Below, piece by piece: positions 16,633 through 22,889 of a DNA stretch of 25,222 nucleotides. The translations under genes and the position numbers were made by a program. The notes under the pieces are model-generated. The model did no database searches. It was not told the origin of the DNA and worked only from the letters and a program-made list of their open reading frames with translations. This DNA comes from JAJDFU01 sp964641965 (GTDB lineage Bacteria > Bacteroidota > Bacteroidia > Chitinophagales > Saprospiraceae), in the NCBI GenBank assembly GCA_964641965.1, contig CAZXLD010000060.1, forward strand, positions 1-25,222, given 5' to 3'. The first letter of the stretch is position 1; each line of letters begins with the position of its first letter.

Positions 16633-17028
16633 ATGTATAGGATTCGATACTGGGTGGTAGCAGTTGTATTTATTGCTTTTGCAGCTTGTAAGTCAAAGAC
16701 AACCTTTCCTGTTTCTAATGTGGTGCCCGCTGCTGAGATAACAGTCCAGCAGGATACTGGAGATAACGGAAACACGAAATTTAAGATAACCGCTGAAAAC
16801 CTGGCCAGCGCAGACCGAATACACGCTTCGAATAGTGTTTATGTAGTCTGGGTCCTCTCTGAAAACAATGGGGTTCAAAATATAGGTCAGATGGATATTG
16901 AGAATGGGGCTAAAGCGGTATTGGAGGCCACTTCCCCCTACCAGGCCCGGGAAATATTCATAACGGCAGAAAAAAGAGGAAATATATCCCGTCCCCGAGG
17001 TAAGGAGGTGGCCAGAAAGATATTGTAG
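16633..17028 (+). CDS. Small hypothetical lipoprotein
   Basis: Protein of 131 aa with a hydrophobic signal ending in the lipobox AFAAC (C19), so lipidated and exported. The mature part is beta-rich looking, with no family I recognise (SVYVVWVLSENNG, AREIFITAEKRG). The ATG at 16633 is preferred to the TTG at 16603, which would put charged residues far ahead of the signal helix. It lies alone between two copies of the dispersed repeat. Confidence 0.65.
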   Translation: MYRIRYWVVAVVFIAFAACKSKTTFPVSNVVPAAEITVQQDTGDNGNTKFKITAENLASADRIHASNSVYVVWVLSENNGVQNIGQMDIENGAKAVLEATSPYQAREIFITAEKRGNISRPRGKEVARKIL

Positions 17029-17138
17029 GTCTATCCTTGACGATTATAGTCTGACCCTTAAATAAAGTATGTCCTACCAATGGGTCGAGCCCAAGCGAAA
17101 ACGTTCATTTCGTTTTGACAAACTATTGCAGGCTATGC

Positions 17139-17251
17139 TTTCTTAGTGTTGGAAACTAGGACTAGCGGGCGAGGAAATGTTCGGAGGGACTTTAAGTTCC
17201 TCCAAGTTTGGTTATAGCCTATGCCCGCCAGTAAGTCGAGTCGAGCCTTCC
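17139..17251 (-). repeat. Dispersed degenerate repeat, copy C (possible gene relic)
   Basis: Partner of copies A and B. The - strand is open from 17336 to a TAG at 17133-17135 (67 codons, no ATG) and holds EPEGITTRKARLDLL, then GIGYNQTWRNL. Compared with copy B, aligned codons differ often at silent positions (tta/ctt Leu, caa/cag Gln, tta/cta Leu), as expected if the ancestor was translated. Confidence 0.65.
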
Positions 17252-17576
17252 TTGTAGTTATCCCTTCAGGCTCTGTCAAAGTTGACACCAGCCCGTGACC
17301 GGCAGCATAGGCTGTTGTAGTTACTGAAAACAGAGGCTAATGTCCTTAATGCAGCACTTTTCTGCCAAACTTTCTAAGCCAATGATATGATCTCCCCGAT
17401 TGCCTATTTTATGGCTTCAAATAAATCCTCACCAATAGGGTTTCGATTACGGAAAGTGCAATTAGACGCTTTCTGTTGCCCACCTTAACTCATTTCATTT
17501 CTAAGACTCATGTAGCCTGTTCGCGATCCGCTGTTATACCCGGATTTGCATGGGAGTACTTTGGAATGTGTACGTG

Positions 17577-17615
17577 CATTGCATTTGGGGAAGAGTTCCC
17601 TTTCCAAATGCAATG
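17577..17615. other. Long hairpin upstream of the HNH gene
   Basis: CATTGCATTTGG at 17577-17588 pairs perfectly with CCAAATGCAATG at 17604-17615, and GGAA / TTCC inside can extend the stem. No T run follows, so it is not a normal terminator. It ends 66 bases before the HNH start. It could be a protein-binding palindrome, a recombination or cleavage site, or a leader structure. Confidence 0.6.
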
Positions 17616-17681
17616 ACTACCTCCATAATTTAAGGAAGGGTTCAGTAACTCAAAAAAAATAAATAGTTCTACCGTAGGAGT

Positions 17682-17981
17682 ATGGAAAACCTGATTGCAC
17701 TCATTGTTGTATTTGCCTTTGCTCGATTTTTGTTCAATCGTTGGATTTTTAAAAGGAAGAGAAGACGTCGTCGTACCTATTACCGAAATGTTTATCTAAA
17801 GTCTGATGACTGGAGGCGAAAGCGTTACGTGGTTCTGAAAAGAGACAACTGGAAGTGCGTTTATTGTGGAGCCAAGGCCACGGAAGTCCACCACAAGAGA
17901 TACGCGCGTCGGATCGGAAGAGAACCGACCAAATGGCTCGTTTCCATTTGTAATTCGTGCCATCAAGCTATACATAATTGA
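17682..17981 (+). CDS. Small HNH nuclease-fold protein with N-terminal membrane anchor
   Basis: Protein of 99 aa. Residues 1-18 form a hydrophobic helix (LIALIVVFAFARFLF), followed by a very basic stretch (FKRKRRRRR). A compact HNH domain comes next: C59 and C62 (WKCVYCG), H70-H71 (TEVHHKRY), then ICNSCHQAIHN with C90, C93, H94 and H98. The four cysteines should hold a structural zinc and H71 should be the catalytic base. HNH domains cut DNA in restriction, phage packaging and homing systems. A single-pass anchor plus polybasic linker on so small a nuclease is unusual and would place it at the membrane. No methylase, terminase or toxin partner is adjacent. Confidence 0.8.
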   Translation: MENLIALIVVFAFARFLFNRWIFKRKRRRRRTYYRNVYLKSDDWRRKRYVVLKRDNWKCVYCGAKATEVHHKRYARRIGREPTKWLVSICNSCHQAIHN

Positions 17982-18203
17982 AGAAGGAAAATTCAAGACT
18001 TTTCTCCGGACACCTTCTGGTGGATTTGAATAAGCCGTTCCTTGTTCCTACTCGCCACCTACAAGTCTACCCAGATGGGGGTCTCGTCTACATATTGCAT
18101 CATTAAGAAGGTAAAGCGGTTACCTTTCCGGGTGTTTGTTGTTTGATCCCACCAAGCGGCTGGACAGCCGAAAAAACCTTGTGGACATTTACCAAAAATC
18201 CAA

Positions 18204-19226
18204 ATGATGAAACCATTTCTTGTTCTCCTTTTTTCTTGGCTCACGATTTTCACCTACGCCCAAACCGAACAAGTCGAAAGCCTAGAAAAGCTATTAACGG
18301 ATAGCAAAGTTCCGGCCCTGGGCCTGGGAATCATTGAAAAAGGGAAGTTGACTAAAATCGAAATGTATGGTACGCTGGATGGGGAGACCCAAGCTCCATT
18401 CAACACCATTTTCAAGGTAGCTTCCTTGACGAAGCCCATCTTTACCCTAACCGTTTTGAAATTAATTAATAAGGGAGAATTGGGCCTGGATGAACCCTTA
18501 CACCCGTATTGGATAGATCCGGATCTCAAAGAAGATGAACGTCATAAAAAGCTGACCCCGAGATTGGTCCTTTCGCATCAAACAGGCTTTCCCAATTGGA
18601 GATACCTGCAAGACGAAAACAAGTTGGCCTTTCAGTTTGATCCGGGGACCGGCTTTCAATACTCAGGTGAAGGATTTGAATACCTGCGAAAAGCCATCGA
18701 GAATAAACTGGATAAATCCCTGGAGGAAATAGCTCAGGAACTGCTCTTTGATCCCTTGGAAATGACGGATACCCGTTTTTGGTGGGATGAAGGATTGGAT
18801 GAATCCCGCTATGCCCAAAACTTCAATGAAAAAGGCGAGCCAATTGAGACGGTAAAATATTACGAAGCCAATGCTGCGGCCAATCTCCTGACTACCGTGG
18901 AAGACTACGGAAAATTTCTCACGCACGTCATTGCGCATGCGGGACTCTCCGATGAGATATATGGCGAAATGATCAAACACCAGGCCAAAGTCAAAGAGAA
19001 TAATTATGTGGGTTTGGGTTGGGAAATATTAACCGATTTTAGTGATGATGAGTATGCCTTGCTGCATTCGGGTAAAGATCCCGGCGTAAGTACCTTGGCC
19101 CTGTTTTTTCCGAAATCCAAAAATGGATTTATCATCTTCCTGAATGGGGATAATATGTTTCCCATTTACGAAGAGTTATTGACGAATCGACTTTATCTGG
19201 GGACGGAGTTGTGGAGTAAGAAGTAA
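18204..19226 (+). CDS. Exported serine hydrolase, beta-lactamase family
   Basis: A 340-aa protein with signal peptide (about 1-19, ending FTYAQ). Catalytic motifs: S74-L-T-K77 in KVASLTKPIF, Y153-S-G in FQYSGEGFEYL (asparagine of YxN replaced by glycine, common in esterase-like members), and H288-S-G in LLHSGKDPGV. It is shorter than the serine hydrolase at 10611 and only distantly related. Probable peptidase or esterase acting outside the cytoplasm. The next gene, a Crp/Fnr regulator, begins 79 bases downstream in the same direction. Confidence 0.86.
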   Translation: MMKPFLVLLFSWLTIFTYAQTEQVESLEKLLTDSKVPALGLGIIEKGKLTKIEMYGTLDGETQAPFNTIFKVASLTKPIFTLTVLKLINKGELGLDEPLHPYWIDPDLKEDERHKKLTPRLVLSHQTGFPNWRYLQDENKLAFQFDPGTGFQYSGEGFEYLRKAIENKLDKSLEEIAQELLFDPLEMTDTRFWWDEGLDESRYAQNFNEKGEPIETVKYYEANAAANLLTTVEDYGKFLTHVIAHAGLSDEIYGEMIKHQAKVKENNYVGLGWEILTDFSDDEYALLHSGKDPGVSTLALFFPKSKNGFIIFLNGDNMFPIYEELLTNRLYLGTELWSKK

Positions 19227-19305
19227 TGGTCCTTTGCGATCTTGTCGGTGGGCTTTTCAGTAAGAAGTTCAGGTTATTTGCGGTCATCTATGGTACCTTG
19301 TCCGT

Positions 19306-19875
19306 ATGGAGTCTTTCACATCGTTTCTGACCCAAATTCATACCGTATCCGAGCCCGTACTAACATCCTACATCTCCCTATGGAGACAATATCATCTTTC
19401 CCGGAAGCAAATAATGACGGCTCCTGGAGAAGTGGAGGGGCATTTGTATTTTGTTGAACGAGGCATCCAAAAATCCTACTTTCAGCACAAGGAAAAAGAG
19501 CACGTGATTGCCTTTGCCTACGCGCCTTCGTTCAGTGGGATCCCCGAGTCCTTCTTCCTTCAAAAGCCTTCACGCTATTTTTTGGAAACCCTTACCGAAA
19601 GCCATTTCCTGCGGATTTCCTATGATCAGCACAGGCGATTCATGATGGAACATGGAGAGATGGAAACTCTATTCCGGAAGCTCACCGAGATGTTTCTCGA
19701 TGGGGTGATCCAACGACAGCATGAGCTCATGGCTCTGGATATGACGGAGCGTTTCAAAGTATTTGTCAGCAGAAGTCCTCATCTATTACAGATGATCCCT
19801 CAAAAAGACCTGGCCTCTTACCTTCGCATAGATCCTACCAATTTCAGTAAACTGATCAACAACATCCGAATCTGA
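19306..19875 (+). CDS. Crp/Fnr family transcription regulator
   Basis: Regulator of 189 aa. The N-terminal two thirds is a cyclic-nucleotide-binding-type beta roll (GHLYFVERGIQKSYFQ). A dimer helix follows (FLDGVIQRQHELMALDMTERFKVF), then a C-terminal helix-turn-helix (IPQKDLASYLRIDPTNFSKL). The phosphate-binding cassette of true cAMP receptors is not evident, as in many Bacteroidota members, so the ligand is unknown. It is short but ends at the expected point after the recognition helix. It may control the flanking serine hydrolase or SnoaL-like gene. Confidence 0.84.
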   Translation: MESFTSFLTQIHTVSEPVLTSYISLWRQYHLSRKQIMTAPGEVEGHLYFVERGIQKSYFQHKEKEHVIAFAYAPSFSGIPESFFLQKPSRYFLETLTESHFLRISYDQHRRFMMEHGEMETLFRKLTEMFLDGVIQRQHELMALDMTERFKVFVSRSPHLLQMIPQKDLASYLRIDPTNFSKLINNIRI

Positions 19876-19960
19876 AATCTTGGTCTACACCAAAAATGAG
19901 ATCAATTAAAGACTGGAGTTTTGTCCTGTTAAAATTATTCAAGGGCAAAAAAATTCAGTC

Positions 19961-20410
19961 ATGAAAACAATTAAATTCTTACCACTAGCGGTTTTTGCGC
20001 TTTCTTCCGTTAATGTATGGGCGCAACAACCCCATCCCATTTCTCCTCAGCAAGAAATTGTAGAACGGTTTCTAAACGGGTTTAACGATCCGGAAAAGAT
20101 TTCCGAATCCCTGGCCCTGTTAGCCGATGATTATCGGTTTCAAAACCCCATGGTCAAGCTTCATTCCAAAGTTGAGTTTATCCAATTGGCACAGGAAATT
20201 GGCAAGGTGGTTACCGGTTTGGAGTTGGTCAACACGGCCTCTGCTGGAGATTGGGTAGCTACCTATTATGTATTTAAATCGGATCTGCCGGGCTTGGAAC
20301 GCAACCTGGCTTCGGAGTGGTTCAGAGTAGAGGATGGGGTCATCATGGAATCTCATCTGATCTATGATGCTTCGGAATGGCGAAAAGTATACCAGCAGAT
20401 GAATGAATGA
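19961..20410 (+). CDS. Exported SnoaL / NTF2-like protein
   Basis: A 149-aa protein with signal peptide (about 1-21, ending VWAQ). The mature part has the NTF2-like plan: a helix (IVERFLNGFND), ADDYRFQNPMVKLHSKVEFIQLA, then strands ending WFRVEDGVIMESHLIYD. SnoaL-like proteins include small cyclases, isomerases and binding proteins; exported ones in Bacteroidota have no settled role. It lies 85 bases after the Crp/Fnr gene and is closed by a strong terminator. Confidence 0.75.
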   Translation: MKTIKFLPLAVFALSSVNVWAQQPHPISPQQEIVERFLNGFNDPEKISESLALLADDYRFQNPMVKLHSKVEFIQLAQEIGKVVTGLELVNTASAGDWVATYYVFKSDLPGLERNLASEWFRVEDGVIMESHLIYDASEWRKVYQQMNE

Positions 20411-20441
20411 GACTCCAACGAATCATAGGTTGGTGTATCCT

Positions 20442-20470
20442 ATAGCCGGCTTTGGCCGGCTATTTTTTTT
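20442..20470 (+). terminator. Strong rho-independent terminator
   Basis: ATAGCCGGC, loop TTTG, GCCGGCTAT: a perfect nine-base-pair stem followed by eight T residues, 32 bases after the SnoaL-like stop. Confidence 0.9.
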
Positions 20471-20637
20471 GGAAATAACGCCTCAGATTTCCTCCTTTTG
20501 AGGGTGCTTGGCAGGGTGAGAGGTTAACTGACTATTACGGATTAAATCCGGCCTAAACTTATAGATTTCCTTATTGTTTGGGGCTGAAAGATGTGTCTTT
20601 TTGTATGTACTATACGCAACATCCTAAAACCAAGTTA

Positions 20638-21273
20638 ATGAGTGCTCGCCAAACCTTATTCCTAAATCTCAAGCTTGCCTTGCTGGGGTCGGTTATTCTT
20701 CTTTTTCCACTATGGCTACAAGCACAAACGGATTCATCCCTGGTGAGTGACCTGGACAGAACGTTTATGCCTGCTATCCAGATGGGCTATGTCTTTCACG
20801 GTACCCCAGAGCTTTCCGGTGGATTGATGATCCAGACCTCTCTTGAATACCGAGGCGTTTCCAATTTCGTGTTTCGAATAAACTATGATGACTTCGACGC
20901 CAATATGAATGTGGAGTACCCCATTAACCCGGATCTTACCTTTACTGGAAGGATGTCCTTTTTTGAGGTCATTGGCGGAGTAGGGTACCGGGTACCCTTA
21001 AAAAAGCATACGCTTACCGGGTACATTCAACCCGGATTTAGAAAATATGGCTATCCGGATTTTGATATTGATACTGTTCAAGCCAATCTCAATTTCGACA
21101 GTAGATTTATAGGCATCGCACGATACAGTATCGGCTATGAATTTGCCATTTTACCGAAACTGTATTTCGTGGTCGAAGCTTTAGCGAGTCACGTATTCAA
21201 GCGAAAAGACTTTTGGGCAGACCGAGTATGGTCCTATGGGGTAACTGTTGGAATTTCAGCGACTCTCCTATAG
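20638..21273 (+). CDS. Exported outer-membrane beta-barrel-like protein
   Basis: Hypothetical protein of 211 aa. The signal peptide is about 1-30 (LLGSVILLFPLWLQAQ). The mature part alternates polar and hydrophobic residues in repeated strands with many aromatics (FEVIGGVGYRVPL, LTGYIQPGFRKYGY, GIARYSIGYEFAI, VWSYGVTVGISATLL), which suits a small outer-membrane barrel. It is chosen to start at ATG 20638; the TTG at 20578 would put a long polar stretch before the signal. No named family recognised. Confidence 0.65.
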   Translation: MSARQTLFLNLKLALLGSVILLFPLWLQAQTDSSLVSDLDRTFMPAIQMGYVFHGTPELSGGLMIQTSLEYRGVSNFVFRINYDDFDANMNVEYPINPDLTFTGRMSFFEVIGGVGYRVPLKKHTLTGYIQPGFRKYGYPDFDIDTVQANLNFDSRFIGIARYSIGYEFAILPKLYFVVEALASHVFKRKDFWADRVWSYGVTVGISATLL

Positions 21274-21313
21274 CAAAATCGGAATAGAACCTAATTATCC
21301 ATTCACCTAAAAA

Positions 21314-22132
21314 ATGTATCCTTTTATGGCTTCTGTAAAATTCTCCGACCTTTTGAATACGCTCGATGCTACACGTACTACTTTGCTTGCGGCGGCGAAT
21401 GGAGATGGGATCGTCAGCCGGGCTGACCTTAAAAACCTGCTCCGTCAAACCGAAGATCCACTGAAAAAGAGGTTCCTGGAATTCTTCTTTGGCTTTCTCG
21501 TCAAATTGGAGGACCGGCCTAGAATGCGCGTAACCGAAGCCATTATTGACAAGGGAATAGCTTTTATCCAGGAGCAGATCATCCCGCACTTTGAAATCAA
21601 GGAAAACTTCACCCAAAGTACGAACCAGCAAATTGCGGAAACCCATGCCGCGGCATTTCCAATGGCGATGGAACTCATCCGTTTTACAGCAAATCAGTCC
21701 ACCTTGAGCCCCAAAGCTGTAAGCGATCAAATTGCCGAATTTAGTGAGGGGCTCCTTTTCGACGACTATGGTTCTGAAGCTGCTATAGGGATCGAAGCCT
21801 TTTTTCTGGAACATCCAGACGGCACATTAACCCCAGCATCCTTTGTGCAGGCCTTAGGCGTGGATCCGAATACACCAAAAGGCACCGTGTCTAGGTTTGA
21901 TCCGGCCGACGGTGTTCTGCTCACCTTTGTGGACCAACACTTTCATTCCGGTAAAGCGGATCAGGCGAAAAAGTTGGTGGATCTTATGCAATCCCATCTC
22001 GAGGATCTTACCATCATCGTTATGGGAGAAGATAACCATCCCGACCTGGAATCCAATCACCCGGTTTATGTGGTGGGTGTTGGGCCAAATGGAGATTTGG
22101 CCGGTTTTCAATCGGTGGTGATCTGGACGTAA
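21314..22132 (+). CDS. Protein with EF-hand-like loop and nuclease A inhibitor (NuiA)-like C-terminus
   Basis: A 272-aa protein without signal peptide. Residues 27-38 (AANGDGIVSRAD) resemble an EF-hand loop with N, D and D at positions 3, 5 and 12 but Ala at position 1. A second weaker DG loop is at 166-177 (EHPDGTLTPASF). The region from about 140 to the end resembles the cyanobacterial nuclease inhibitor NuiA: an EGLLF segment at 145-149, then HPVYVVGVGPNGDLAGFQSV, matching its DVYVIGxTxxGNLAGxxT end. NuiA blocks a sugar-nonspecific nuclease. This assignment is from memory of the family and moderate. A start at 21326 (MASVKF) is equally possible. It lies 40 bases after the barrel gene, perhaps cotranscribed. 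Confidence 0.6.
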   Translation: MYPFMASVKFSDLLNTLDATRTTLLAAANGDGIVSRADLKNLLRQTEDPLKKRFLEFFFGFLVKLEDRPRMRVTEAIIDKGIAFIQEQIIPHFEIKENFTQSTNQQIAETHAAAFPMAMELIRFTANQSTLSPKAVSDQIAEFSEGLLFDDYGSEAAIGIEAFFLEHPDGTLTPASFVQALGVDPNTPKGTVSRFDPADGVLLTFVDQHFHSGKADQAKKLVDLMQSHLEDLTIIVMGEDNHPDLESNHPVYVVGVGPNGDLAGFQSVVIWT

Positions 22133-22246
22133 AAATGGGAGCAGCTGCTCCTGTGCTGACATGCACCGCTTCGTCAAGTATTAGCTGCCGTACATCCTTT
22201 ACAAATGTGTCGGTCGGTAGATTGAAAATTAATGATGCATTTCCAG

Positions 22247-22270
22247 GAGATAGGTCCTAAATCTCTTTTT
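22247..22270 (+). terminator. Possible terminator of the EF-hand/NuiA-like gene
   Basis: GAGATAG, loop GTC, CTA-aa-TCTC, then TTTTT: a seven-base-pair stem with a two-base bulge followed by five T residues, 115 bases after the stop. Modest stability. Confidence 0.4.
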
Positions 22271-22286
22271 ATCATGTGTCGGTTTA

Positions 22287-22338
22287 ATACCGTTTTAAAA
22301 TGAAAATGACGTATGTAAACGGCTTCTTTTTCCCCTAC
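22287..22338 (+). repeat. 52-base exact direct repeat, copy 1
   Basis: Identical over all 52 bases to 25171-25222, the last bases of the window, 2,884 bases apart. It begins ATACCGTTTTAAAATG and ends TTTCCCCTAC. Upstream flanks differ, so the left edge of identity is at ATACCG. Confidence 0.97.
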
Positions 22339-22350
22339 TCAGCGTTAACC

Positions 22351-22373
22351 CGGAAAATTCATCGAATTTTCCG
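22351..22373. other. Perfect hairpin 1 of the element
   Basis: CGGAAAATTC, loop ATC, GAATTTTCCG: a ten-base-pair perfect stem. It is followed at once by GCCC-AAA-GGGC (22373-22383), a small second stem that would compete for two bases. Confidence 0.8.
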
Positions 22374-22382
22374 CCCAAAGGG

Positions 22383-22413
22383 CTGACGAATTGCAAAGTT
22401 TTGCAATTGTCAG
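22383..22413. other. Hairpin 2 of the element
   Basis: CTGAC pairs with GTCAG and AATTGCAA with TTGCAATT around an AGTT loop, with one bulged G (22388): thirteen base pairs. The GTCAG arm can alternatively pair with CTGACA at 22422-22427, so two conformations are possible. Confidence 0.75.
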
Positions 22414-22415
22414 TG

Positions 22416-22503
22416 TTAATCCTGACATAAGTGGTTGGAAATGAGCATATTTTCAGCCACTTATCGTCACGATTCACGGGAATCCGTGAATCATTCGGAT
22501 TAA
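22416..22503. other. Three-way-junction fold: closing stem with two internal hairpins
   Basis: TTAATCC (22416-22422) pairs with GGATTAA (22497-22503). Directly inside, 22423-22442 pairs with 22449-22469: TGAC/GTCA plus ATAAGTGGTTGGAAAT against ATTTTCAGCCACTTAT, twenty pairs with two G.U wobbles on the + strand and one bulged C. One base later, GATTCACGG (22471-22479), loop GAAT, CCGTGAATC (22484-22492) forms a perfect nine-pair hairpin. Almost no bases are left unpaired. Confidence 0.75.
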
Positions 22504-22513
22504 AAAGCCTCGC

Positions 22514-22540
22514 CGTAGCTCAGGCTATGCCTACGTTTTT
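22514..22540 (+). terminator. Terminator-like hairpin inside the element
   Basis: CGTAG (22514-22518) pairs with CTACG (22531-22535), with AGGC-TAT-GCCT as an alternative inner stem, followed by TTTTT. It could end a transcript of the preceding hairpins. On the - strand a T run after GGCGAGGC could serve the opposite direction. Confidence 0.4.
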
Positions 22541-22607
22541 CGCCTTGATTAGCAGAAAAATAAGCTCGTTTCTATTTGCGACCTTCTCAATTTAAAACGG
22601 TTTAAAT

Positions 22608-22631
22608 CGCCAAAAGACATAACTTTTGGCG
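22608..22631. other. Hairpin just beyond the right inverted end
   Basis: CGCCAAAAG, loop ACATAA, CTTTTGGCG: nine perfect base pairs overlapping the right edge of the element. It may mean that the element extends a little further than its inverted end. Confidence 0.7.
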
Positions 22632-22889
22632 GATAAATACGACAAAAGGTTACTTCCTGATCGAGGCAGGTGAGCATCAAGCAGAAAATCCATGCTGCCG
22701 TCGGGCTTGCTTTTTTATTAGTGAGCGTCACTTTTTATTCAAGTGATACCAATAACGGTTTTCGATGTTAAGATCTCCAATAAAGTATAAAGGGGTAGGG
22801 AGGTTTACGAAAACTAAATAGGGCATTGTTTTTCCGACGGGCCATTGGAAACAAGGGAATCCTTACATTGAAGGGCTTAACATCCTGGA

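Larger units (their letters stand above)
17029..17681. other. Gene-free 653-base region with repeat relic and hairpin
   Basis: No convincing gene. It contains copy C of the dispersed repeat with its open - strand frame, and near its right end a long hairpin 66 bases before the HNH gene. A weak possible further relic at about 17071-17100 (GGGTCGAGCCC) was not strong enough to call. The rest shows nothing I can name. Confidence 0.6.
22280..22609. repeat. Structured intergenic element with inverted termini, about 330 bases
   Basis: The left end CGGTTTAATACCGTTTTAAA (22280-22299) matches the reverse complement of the right end. ACCGTTTTAAA (22289-22299) is exactly inverted as TTTAAAACGGT (22591-22601). 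The similarity extends to about 26 bases with four differences. Between the ends lie at least five hairpins. The first 52 bases from 22287 recur exactly at 25171. Non-coding; no transposase. A MITE-like non-autonomous element or a repeated structured RNA are the two leading readings. Right boundary inferred from the inverted end only. Confidence 0.6.
22133..22889. other. 757-base intergenic region rich in inverted repeats
   Basis: No convincing gene on either strand. It holds a weak terminator, the structured repeat element (22280-22609) with its hairpins, and one further hairpin just outside. From about 22640 to 22889 I see no clear structure apart from short imperfect inverted repeats near a T-rich stretch (22706-22720). 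Confidence 0.7.

Noticed and set aside
17071..17100. Fourth copy of the dispersed repeat
   Set aside because: Only GGTCGAGCC and scattered bases match and a four-base gap is needed; about half of the remaining positions differ.
18162..18180. CGGCT-GGAC-AGCCG hairpin followed by six A residues
   Set aside because: An A run after the stem on the + strand does not make a terminator, and on the - strand the T run comes before the stem.
18059..18253. Small - strand ORF before the second serine hydrolase
   Set aside because: It overlaps the signal peptide of a well-supported gene on the other strand and has no recognisable domain.
22295..22731. Two 60-codon - strand ORFs in the hairpin region
   Set aside because: Their codons are dictated by the inverted repeats and they show no protein-like features.
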